The notes below the pieces were generated by a model that saw only the letters and a program-made list of their open reading frames with translations, was not told the DNA's origin and ran no database searches. A DNA stretch of 64,000 nucleotides, from NCBI GenBank assembly GCA_910585705.1, contig CAJUER010000003.1, positions 62,001 through 126,000 on the forward strand. Reading direction: 5' to 3'. Each line of letters begins with the position of its first letter. Position 1 is the first letter of the stretch. This document shows positions 27,467 to 36,600 of the stretch, piece after piece. The translations under genes were made by a program, and so were the position numbers. Source of the DNA: an uncultured Christensenella sp. (GTDB taxonomy: Bacteria > Bacillota > Clostridia > Christensenellales > Borkfalkiaceae).

Positions 27467-27759
27467 GTTAAACACTGCTTCTTTCAAGTTATAAAATAAA
27501 TTTTACGACAAAATTTATGTTTGTCGGAAAGCCAAACGCGCGGAACGCTTCAAGCGTTCCGCGCGTTGAATTTACCTTAGAGCGAGGCAAACAGTTTGCG
27601 AGGTAACCTGCTTGTTAAGTTAAGGCGCGGCGCTCGCGGAAGCAAAACAAAACTGCGCTTTTAACAAAACGAGTGTGCGAAATTATCAATAAACGCAGAT
27701 AAAAAATTTGTCGGAAATCGTTTGCTTTTGCGCGCGTTCGCTAATATAATATTTGCCGT
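27467..27759 (+). other. Intergenic region with a long perfect palindrome
   Basis: Holds an inverted repeat of 16 bp per arm with a 1-base loop (27535-27567, arm AACGCGCGGAACGCTT) lacking a T-tract, a smaller inverted repeat CGACAAA/TTTGTCG (about 27507-27527), a second TTTGTCGGAAA copy near 27709, and the MATE promoter (27722-27750). The large hairpin may stop or stabilise the ppdK transcript. Confidence 0.5.
27722..27750 (+). promoter_or_regulatory. Promoter immediately upstream of the MATE gene
   Basis: TTGCTT (27722-27727) and TATAAT (27745-27750) with a 17-base spacer. The ATG at 27760 is only 9 bases past the -10 box, so the predicted mRNA has almost no leader. Confidence 0.6.
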
Positions 27760-29148
27760 ATGAAAGGCAGTAAAACAGTCAACTTAACAAGCGGCAATGT
27801 GTGGAAATGTCTTATTCTCTATTCTATGCCGCTGTTCGGCAGTGCAATCGTCCAACAGCTTTACTCGCTGGTGGACTTGCTCGTCGTCGGCAATTTCGCA
27901 AGGGAAGGGGCGCTCGCGGTTGACGCGATAGGCAACGCGACGGTAGTTATAAACGTGCTTCTTTCTTTCGCGCTCGGCGCAAACGGCGGGTGCTCGGTCA
28001 TAATCGCAAAGCACTTCGGCGCGAACGACAACAAGAAAGTGCGCGAAACGGTCAATACCGCGCTAATCGCTTTTTCCGTGCTCTGCGTTATGATTATGGC
28101 TGTCGGCTTCGGCTTCGGTTCGCTGTCGCTTAAAGCGTTAAGCGTGCACGGCTCGTACTTCGGCGACTGCCTGACTTATCTGTACATATATATCGGCTCT
28201 CTGCCGTTCGTGTTCTTATATAATCTCGGCTGCGGAATCTGTTCCGCGCTCGGCGACAGCAAAACGCCGTTTATTTTCCTCGTTGTATCGTCCGTTCTGA
28301 ACGTCGGGCTTGACCTTCTTTTTGTATGCGTGTTTCATCTTGACGTTGCCGGCGCGGCTTGGGCAACGCTTATATCTCAGGCGATTTCCTGTGTTTTGAC
28401 GGTGTTCGTGCTTGTGAGAAAGCTGAAATCCGTCCGTTCGGAAGAAAAGCCGAAGGCGTTCGACAAGCATATTTTAAAGGATCTTACTTTAACCTCGATA
28501 CCCATAATTTTACAGCAGAGCTTTGTCTCGGTCGGCAACTTCTTCGTAAGCAAGCGCATTAACTCCATCGGCGAGGACGCGACTACGGGCTTCACTACGG
28601 CGTTCAAAGTCGTATGTATGGCGAACATGGGCGTTGCGTCTATGACGAACGGTCTTTCCAATTTCTGTTCGCAGAACAAAGCGGCGGGGCAGTACAAGCG
28701 CATTGTAAAAGGCTACTTTGCGGTGTTGTTGTATGCACTTGCCACAAGCCTGATTTTCCTTGCGCTGTTCGTCAGTCTTCCCGAACCCCTTACAAAGCTG
28801 TTCGTCCAGAAGGAAAAACTCACCGACGACGCGCTCGAATACTCCGTGCAGTTTATGGTTATAGTTTCCTGCTTCCTGCCTGCCGTGTGCGTAAAAATAA
28901 TTTCCGACGGCGCGGTGCGCGGCTGCGGCGGCAACTTGGGCTTTACAATCAGCACTTTTACCGACTTGGGTTTAAGGGTAATGCTTGTCTACGTTTTAAC
29001 AGACGCGGGCTGGGGCTTTGCGGGCGTATGTTGGGCATGGGCGATAGGGTGGAGCATAAGCATGTTCATTGCGCTTGCATTCTGGTTCTTTACGGTAAAA
29101 CGCTTCCCCAAACCTCAGGCGGAAACTACGGCAACGCAGAAAGATTGA
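27760..29148 (+). CDS. MATE family efflux transporter
   Basis: A 462-residue membrane antiporter of the MATE superfamily (DinF/NorM-like, Na+ or H+ coupled) with twelve hydrophobic segments in two similar halves. The N-terminal pattern NVWKCLILYSMPLFGSAIVQ, then YSLVDLLVVGNF, is characteristic, as is the second-half start LTSIPIILQQSFVSVGNFFV. Substrate cannot be predicted. No Shine-Dalgarno sequence precedes the start. The lgt promoter overlaps its stop codon. Confidence 0.9.
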   Translation: MKGSKTVNLTSGNVWKCLILYSMPLFGSAIVQQLYSLVDLLVVGNFAREGALAVDAIGNATVVINVLLSFALGANGGCSVIIAKHFGANDNKKVRETVNTALIAFSVLCVMIMAVGFGFGSLSLKALSVHGSYFGDCLTYLYIYIGSLPFVFLYNLGCGICSALGDSKTPFIFLVVSSVLNVGLDLLFVCVFHLDVAGAAWATLISQAISCVLTVFVLVRKLKSVRSEEKPKAFDKHILKDLTLTSIPIILQQSFVSVGNFFVSKRINSIGEDATTGFTTAFKVVCMANMGVASMTNGLSNFCSQNKAAGQYKRIVKGYFAVLLYALATSLIFLALFVSLPEPLTKLFVQKEKLTDDALEYSVQFMVIVSCFLPAVCVKIISDGAVRGCGGNLGFTISTFTDLGLRVMLVYVLTDAGWGFAGVCWAWAIGWSISMFIALAFWFFTVKRFPKPQAETTATQKD

Positions 29149-29173
29149 CATTTAAGGCGTAACGTGTTATACT
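29145..29173 (+). promoter_or_regulatory. Promoter for lgt
   Basis: TTGACA (29145-29150, overlapping the MATE stop) and TATACT (29168-29173) with a 17-base spacer. Confidence 0.8.
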
Positions 29174-29206
29174 GAAAGCCGACAAAAAAATTAAAAGGAT
29201 AAATAA

Positions 29207-30226
29207 ATGCATCCCGAACCTCTATTTCAAATATTCGGACGCGGCGTATATCTGTACGGAATTTGTATGGCGCTCGGCATAATACTTTGCTTTGTGTTCC
29301 TGCTTATCGCGTTCCGTAAACGCGGCTTTAACGAAGCCTCGTCCGATATGATTCTGTTCATAGGCGTATTCGGCACGGCTTTCGGCGTTTTGTCGGCAAT
29401 GCTGTTCCAGTCGCTTTATAACTACATTGCAGACCCTGCCGCAGGCTTCAACTTCGGCAGTATGACGTTTATCGGCGGACTTATCGGCGGTGTAGTCAGC
29501 TTCGTCGGCGTATACCTTATATATATATACGTTGTCCGTCCCCGCACAAATATCAAGTGGCTTGCGCCCGAACTCAACGCAACCCTTACGGACGCGCTCC
29601 CCATTATCCCGATAGGAATAACTATAGCGCACGCTTTCGGAAGATTGGGCTGTTTCTTTGCAGGCTGTTGCTACGGCAAACCTACGGATTCCTGGATAGG
29701 CTTGCCCTGTGCCGACGGCTATCACGGCAATGTTGTGCCCGTTCAGCTTCTGGAAATGTCGTTCCTCGTCATTTTGGGGCTTGTAATGGCTGTGCTGTAC
29801 TTCAAGTTTAACTTTAAATTCAACTTTTCCCTTTACGCAATCGCCTACGGCGTGTGGCGCTTCGGTATAGAGTACGTCCGCGCCGACGAAAGGGGACAGT
29901 TTCTCGGCACGGCGCTTTCCCCCTCGCAGTTTTGGAGCATTATAATGGTGCTTGCGGGCGTCGGTTATGTGTTCTTACAGCTGTATGTGCTTGAAAAGCA
30001 TATGAAGCATCCCGAATTTGCGCTGTTGGAGGAAGAACGCAACAGGGCGATACCTACTGCGGAAATAACGCAAGCCGCTTTTTCGGCGGTAATGTCGGCG
30101 TTTGCAACACTTACGCCTAAGGCGGAAGTTAAAGCGGAGGCAAAACCGACGGAGAGCGAATCCGAGCCGAAGCTGTCTAAGCGCAAACAGAAGCGCAATG
30201 CGGCAAAAAAACCCTCAGAAGAATAA
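29207..30226 (+). CDS. lgt: Prolipoprotein diacylglyceryl transferase
   Basis: Membrane enzyme that adds diacylglycerol to the lipobox cysteine of prolipoproteins; it would act on the giant lipoprotein in this window. Seven membrane segments are visible, with the Lgt signature HAFGRLGCFFAGCCYG and the later VPVQLLEM and EYVRADERG motifs. At 339 residues it carries an extra charged C-terminal tail of about 60 residues (KAEAKPTESESEPK, then basic). A strong symmetrical terminator follows. Confidence 0.92.
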   Translation: MHPEPLFQIFGRGVYLYGICMALGIILCFVFLLIAFRKRGFNEASSDMILFIGVFGTAFGVLSAMLFQSLYNYIADPAAGFNFGSMTFIGGLIGGVVSFVGVYLIYIYVVRPRTNIKWLAPELNATLTDALPIIPIGITIAHAFGRLGCFFAGCCYGKPTDSWIGLPCADGYHGNVVPVQLLEMSFLVILGLVMAVLYFKFNFKFNFSLYAIAYGVWRFGIEYVRADERGQFLGTALSPSQFWSIIMVLAGVGYVFLQLYVLEKHMKHPEFALLEEERNRAIPTAEITQAAFSAVMSAFATLTPKAEVKAEAKPTESESEPKLSKRKQKRNAAKKPSEE

Positions 30227-30235
30227 AAAAAGATT

Positions 30236-30271
30236 AAAAAAGCGCGGAGCTTTAAGCTCCGCGCTTTTTTT
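30236..30271 (+). terminator. Terminator of lgt
   Basis: A perfect 17-bp stem (arm AAAAAAGCGCGGAGCTT) with a T-rich 3' arm at 30236-30271; it can act on both strands. Confidence 0.9.
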
Positions 30272-30285
30272 AATCGATAAATTAG

Positions 30286-30317
30286 GCGCGGCACCACAAT
30301 ATATTGTGGTGCCGCGC
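30286..30317. repeat. 32-base perfect palindrome without T-tract
   Basis: GCGCGGCACCACAAT, AT, and its exact complement. It directly follows the lgt terminator and precedes the leader-RNA promoter. The bases after it (TTTCC) are a poor terminator tail. It could be a second terminator, a protein-binding site or a transcript-stabilising hairpin. Confidence 0.6.
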
Positions 30318-30356
30318 TTTCCAAACCACAATTTTAAAAAATTTGTCAAAAAAGCC

Positions 30357-30385
30357 TTGAAAATTGTATGCCCGTGTGATATAAT
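30357..30385 (+). promoter_or_regulatory. Promoter of the structured leader RNA
   Basis: TTGAAA (30357-30362) and TATAAT (30380-30385) with a 17-base spacer. The expected start, about 30392, is the first base of the closing stem of the leader. Confidence 0.85.
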
Positions 30386-30391
30386 CACGAT

Positions 30392-30568
30392 ACCACATTT
30401 TTTCAATTTAATATGTATCCGTGTCGGATACCGTCATAAGAATACCTGGCCTATGGCTTGTGTATCTCTTTGTGCAATTTAATCATTCTTATGACGAATT
30501 GAAAAGGTGTGGTAACCGCAAAGGGATGTTCTCGCAAAGTGTGTCTCTTTGGGGACACACTTTTTTTA
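30392..30568 (+). promoter_or_regulatory. Structured leader RNA with terminator and competing pairings (candidate riboswitch-like element, copy 1)
   Basis: P1: 17 bp, 30392-30408 with 30497-30513 (two G-U pairs). Side hairpin: 6 bp, 30415-30431. Main stem: perfect 12 bp, 30432-30443 with 30485-30496, closing a 41-nt apical region. A terminator stem of 11 bp with a TTTG loop lies at 30537-30562, followed by seven T. The segment CAAAGGGA (30519-30526) can pair with TCTCTTTG in the apical region (30465-30472) or with the identical TCTCTTTG in the terminator (30544-30551). The second pairing would prevent termination. The layout is that of a transcription-attenuating leader for the surface protein gene at 30603. 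I do not recognise a known class. Confidence 0.7.
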
Positions 30569-30602
30569 TTTTGCCTTAAAACGGCAACAAAGGAGAAACA
30601 CA

Positions 30603-33600
30603 ATGTCAAGGCTGTTTAAAAGGATAATGCTCGGCACGCTCAGCGCGTGTCTTGCAGCGTGCATACTCGCCGCAGGTCTTATATTCGGCATAGGCGGATT
30701 AAAAAACAATAATCACGGAGGGCTCGGCGGCGTTGACGGTACGAACAATTCCGGCTCGCTTGCTTCGGGTTCGCCGACAAGCGGACTCAATACAAACTAC
30801 GCACATGAAATCCGCCTAAAAGGCGATAACGCGGCTATAACGAAGCAGTGGAATGAGGCTGTTTCTCTAAGCGGCGAGGTTTACGTCGTCCTCGAAAACA
30901 ATTGGACGGCGGCAAATAATACAGACGGTTTCGGCAAAGGCGACGGATTTGAAAGCGCAGACGGCGGAATTATAGTTCCGGCAACAAAAAAAATCACACT
31001 CGACTTAAACGGAAAAACCATTGACAGAAAAGGCTCGGCCGCAAGCAATGACGACCTTTACTTTTTCCATGTTTACGGCACGTTAACCGTTTGTGACAGC
31101 TCCTTAACCGAAGGTAAAATTACCGGTGGAAGTATATTCGGTTACGGCGGCGCCGTGTTTGTTGAAAGCGGCGGTGCGTTCATACTCAACAGCGGAACTA
31201 TTACGGAAAACTACTCCGGAATTAAAAATACTACAAACGGCGATGCTATGGGCGGCGCGGTTGCCTCTGTCGGCGGCGATATAACTATCAACGGCGGTTA
31301 TATAACAAGGAACAACGGGAACACTAGCAACACGCTTTATGGCGGCGGCGGAATTTCCGTTGACGGTGGCACGCTTACTATTACGGGCGGCGAAATTTCC
31401 GAAAACGGAGCCTCTTGGGGCGCCGGTATTTCGGTGGTGAACTGTACTTTCAATATGTCGGGCGGTAAGATAACTCGCAACGTTATTAACGGGGCAAAGC
31501 CCGACGCGGGCGGCGGCATATATGTTTTTTATGGTTGTACGGTAAATATCAGCGGCGGTGAAATTTCCGAAAACGAAGCCGCTTTCGGTGGCGCTATAAC
31601 AGTAAGCGTAGATTCCGTCTTGACAATGACGGGAGGAAAAATTTTAAACAACACGGCATATAATTTCGGAGGAGGAATTTATATTGCAGGAGGCAGAAAA
31701 GTTGCAGGAGGCACAGTATTTACAGCCACCGCAAACATTTCGGGGGTGGAAATTTCCGGCAACAAAATAGACGACACAAAAAAAGTAACTACTCACAGTT
31801 GTGACGGCTACGGCGGCGGTATTTTTGTATATAGTAATTGCAATGTAAGTATAAGCAACTCTAAAATCACAGACAACTATTCAAATGACGTCGGCGGCGG
31901 AATTGGTCTTGGTTCGGGAAGTAATAAGTCAACATTAAGTATTAATAATACCGTTATTACCGGTAACACAGCGGTTGGCAGCGGCGGCGGATTATATTCC
32001 GATTCAGGACAGTCAATAGGTTTGAGCGGCGGCGTTATAATTGACGGCAATAACGGCGGTAACGCTTTACTCAGGGGTACGGCGGCAAGCAATCAGACGA
32101 AATTTAACGTTACGGGCTTACTTTACGATAACGGAATTGTGACGAGTATCGGCGTTGCTTCCAGTTTAGCCATCTCTAATAAACCCGTAATAACCACGAA
32201 CTATACAAAAAGCGGTAATACGTTCGATACGTTCTATTTTCATGCGGACAACAATACTCAATTAGTTAATTCAAATAACAACACTAATCCAAATAACCCC
32301 GAAGCTATTTTACAGGCAAAATCAAGTATATCTAACGCAGAGGTTGATCCTCTTGACTGGGAGTATCAGCTGGATAACGACGGAACCTGGATTTCCGCAA
32401 ACAATAGCGGAATTGTTATACGCGAATATGACGGAAAAACCGTTACGGGCGTAAGGGTATTATATAAGGGAACGCTGATAAATTCAACCGACGGTCCCGT
32501 GCCGGACGCGGGCGACGGTAATAAGCCTAAGGATTTCGTTCGCTTCGTAAGCAGTGACGGCAGTACTTCCTTCACGGGGCTTAAAGACGTGGGCTCCGTC
32601 GGTTTTAGCGCTAACGGTACCGCGACGGCTATGAATCGGGCTTGGGGACCTTACTATACTTTCAGCATTATGGTGGTGCCCAAAGGCATTACCGTAACCG
32701 CAGACGACAAAACAAGCAAGTACGGTGAATCGATTAAAGCGCTCACAAGCGACGCTTCCGCCGACTTAGGCGTAACGTTGGAGAAAGATTACGGCTATGG
32801 CGTAGGCAAGTTTGCCATACGCGGAAAAAGTTGGACGAATACTAATTATGACGTTACTTTTGTAGACGGAGTTTACGAAATAACTAAGCTGCCCGTAACG
32901 GTAATAATCAACGATACATACGCAACGTACGGTGAAGTAGACAAGAGCTACAAGCTGAGCCAGACGGAGAACAACGTACCCGAGCAAGAGGACGGCGCGT
33001 CCGTTCAGTTGAAGGATGAAAACGGCGATCCGCTGTTCGAGGCGGACGGAGTAACGCCGCTCTACAAATACAGCGGCGGTTGGCGTTACGGCAAGAAAAC
33101 GGACGGTACGGCTTCGGAAAAGTTTTTAAGCGTAGATAACACTACAACGAACAGACCGTTCACGTTGGTTTGCGACGACTTAACGGCGATTTACGACGCG
33201 ACAAATAACAGTTATCTTGCCGAAGGCGACAGCTACATAATAAAAGTGGACGCGGAGAGTCTGAACAGGAACTATGATATCACGTTCGTGCAGGACGACG
33301 GTTCTGCAACGGGCGATTCAACCTCTTCGACGAGTAAGTTGAAAGTGGAAGGCGCGGAAATAAGCGTATTGAGCGCAACGGACTATGCGACGAAGAAAGG
33401 CAACGGCGCAAAGGGCTACGACGGAGTAGAATACGACGCAAAGAAGCACAAAATAGAACTTCCTACTGATAAGTTCACGGGCACGGACTCGAAAGAGTAC
33501 AGCGCGGGCGCAGTGCAGTTAAAAGGCGACGTAGGCGCAACCGACGTAAAGATTCACTACATTATCTTTAAGAACGCGGACGCACCTAAAAAAGATGATG

Positions 33601-36600
33601 CGGACGATAAAGCGTTAATGGATGCGAGCAACACGGGCAAGTGGTCGGGCGGAGTTACGGCAGGTACGCAGACTGAGAAAACGGACGCGGATACCTATGT
33701 GGTTTACAGCCGAATCGAAGCGAAGAACCATAAGACGATAGTTTACAAATGGACTTATAAAATCAGCGCTAAGACGACGGCTTTCCGACTTGAAGTATAT
33801 TGGAACACCACGAAAATAGAGAGCACTGACGGAAACGCGGTTATCCCCGATACCGACAAAGCGAAAGCGATTTACGACGGAACGACAACGGCGACTGCGA
33901 AAATCGAGTTTGTGAACGCGGACGGCACGGCAACGGGCGCAACCGCAACGACTTGTAAAACAATTTTCTATTACAAGAACGTGTCCCCGAAATCGGATAC
34001 GGACAACAGCTGGAAGTGGGGTGCATGGGAAAGCACGTTTACGCGCGCAGACGCGGACCAAAACAGCCCTAAATACAAATTCTCCGACGACTACAACCAT
34101 CACGAAGAGTACGGCACGACCGAGAAGCCGAAGAACGGCGGAACTTATACCGTGACGGTTGTGGAAGATCCCAGATCGAGCAACGGTTATAATTTGGCGA
34201 CTGGCGGCAGAAGTCTGTCGTTTACAATCAACGCAAAGGAAGTCGAAGTGCCTTATAACACTGACGATTTCACTTATGACGGAACCGAACAGAAATTCGG
34301 CATAGACGGCTTCAAGAAAGACTATATGCAGATAGTCGGCGACCCTACGACGAGCAACGGCGAAGCGACGGGCTTGAAGTACGACACGCCCAACAACTTC
34401 TCCGACAGCGAAAGCGGCACAGATTACAAGCTTGTGGCAAAGAACGCAGGCGAGTATAAAGTGACGTTCGGAATAATGGCGAGCGCGCAGGACAATTACA
34501 AGTGGAAGACCACGAAAGATGACCCTGAAAATCCCGGAACGGAAATCGACATAGAGGGCTTCAACGCCGATAAAACGGAATACGAGCTTACGCTGACTAT
34601 AAAAAAGGTACAGCTCAAAGCTACGTTCACTTCTCCGCAGAAGAACATCGATTCAAGCAAGGCGGACGCGTGGACTTGGGCGTTCGAGGCGTACAAAGGC
34701 TCGAAAGACGAAAACGGCAAGCCGAACGCGCTTATTAGCTACATTCTGGACGAGACGGTTATAGTCAACTCGGAAAGCGTAACCGTAAATCTGCGCTGGG
34801 CGGTGAAGCCCGCAACGAGCGGCACGGAGCTTTCGCCTAAGACTACAGGCGTAATCGACAACAAGACGCTGAACGTGGATAACGCGGCTTTCAAGAAAGA
34901 TACATATTATGTATATCTCGATCTGCCTGCGGATAACGATGTAAACAAGAACTACCAAACTTTGGTAGTGGACGAAACGACAAAACTGCCTTCGGAACTG
35001 AACAGCAACGGCACCGGCGCGTGCGTACAGCAGTTTGTAATCGGCGACGGCAATGCGAGCGTAAACGGAATAACCTGGCAGTGGAAGGACGACGGAACGG
35101 CGTGGAACGAGTATGTGAAGAACAGCACGGACACGACGACGAAGCCCAACACGGAGCTTATATACAAGCTCGGCACGGACAAAAAAGCCGTAGCGTATAC
35201 GCTTCAAATGGACACGAGCGCAAGCGGCGGATTCCCGACTTACTTCGAAAGCGAAAACTTAACCTATACCACGACATACAGCAAGACCGAAAAAGGCACA
35301 TACTTAACGGCGCTGAACACGACGGACGCGGGCTACTACAAGACGACGGTAAGGCTTAAAATCAAGAGCGGCGAAACGATAAAGTTCGTAAACGCATCGG
35401 ATAAAGGCTATACCTATGTGGACGAAACGCAGGCGGATTACACGTTCGAGTGGCAAATCGGTAAATTCAAGATCGATCCTAATAGTACGGTCGAGTTCGG
35501 ATATAAGGTCAAGGATAAAAAGACGAGCCAGCTATCTGATTTTACGAAATTCTCAAGCGTAACGGAAAACGGCGAAGTAATCTACGAAGTCGGAGTGCAG
35601 GACGGCGGTAACGGAATAGTCGTAGCGGTTAAACTGCCTACGGATTTGAGCGCGGAGCCGTACGATACTTCGGTAATACTCAAAGTCGGAACGATAACGG
35701 GCAAGGGCACGGTTTTGACGCCCGAAACCAAACAGACGGCGGACGGAGTATTGCTTGAAACTACGATACCGTTCAGTATTCTGAGCGGCGCGGCGAACAA
35801 CTATGAGCTTGCAAAAGACGCGGACGGCAACAGCTTAAGCGTAATAAAAATCAAGTGGCGCGTAGTTGCTTCTACAATATCCGCAGAGGACATCGTGTGG
35901 AGCGAGCCCGACGCGGAAGATCCTACCAAATATGTGGACGCGGACGGCAACCCCACGACGGTATCGGGCGAAGTAGACGAGATAGACGCGGACGGCAACA
36001 AGACAGGCAAAAAGATAACCGTAACTCTGCCCGCGCCCAAGCTTAAAGCAGGCGACGACAAAGTCAAATATGTGTACGTCTGGACAGATGATCAGGGTAC
36101 TGAGCATAGGTTCGAAGGTCTGCAAGGTCTGTACGAGCTGACGGGCATATCCGAACGCGAATACAACGGCGGAATACTTCCCGGCATGGTAACCGTTAAG
36201 GCGGAACCTCAGGACGGGTACAGAATGGACCCGAGCGTACCCGAAGCGTCAAGGGAAACGTCGGTTGTTATCGGCGATACTAAGATACGCGTTCGCGTAA
36301 CGCCTGAGGGCGAGCTGAGCGGCACTTACAAGGAAATATCGGTTACTTTCAAGGTTGAGGAGCTGGACGCTTCCGGCAACGCAACCGAGTACGACAAAGA
36401 GCTTTACAAGCTGTGGATTTACAGGAACGGCAACAAGGACGACAAAGTAGAGTACAGCACGGAAGCGCTTAAACAGCTCGGCTCTGGTAAGCATACCGTT
36501 GCAATAGAGCTTGTAAACACAATCGGCTATAAAATCGCGCTCGGCAGCGAGCAGTTCGAAATAACTGTTAAGCCCGTTGAACTTGAAATCCCGCAACTTA

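Noticed and set aside
30501..30520. T-box-like sequence GGTGTGGTAACCGC in leader copy 1
   Set aside because: It resembles the T-box core only loosely, there is no specifier stem, and the downstream gene is not tRNA- or amino-acid-related.
30392..30568. 6S RNA
   Set aside because: The molecule has a three-way junction, an attenuator-like terminator and a downstream gene; the long bulged rod of 6S RNA is not seen.
31100..32100. Repeat array in the surface protein that might suggest CRISPR
   Set aside because: The repeats are degenerate, in frame and encode beta-helix rungs; there are no constant repeats with unique spacers.
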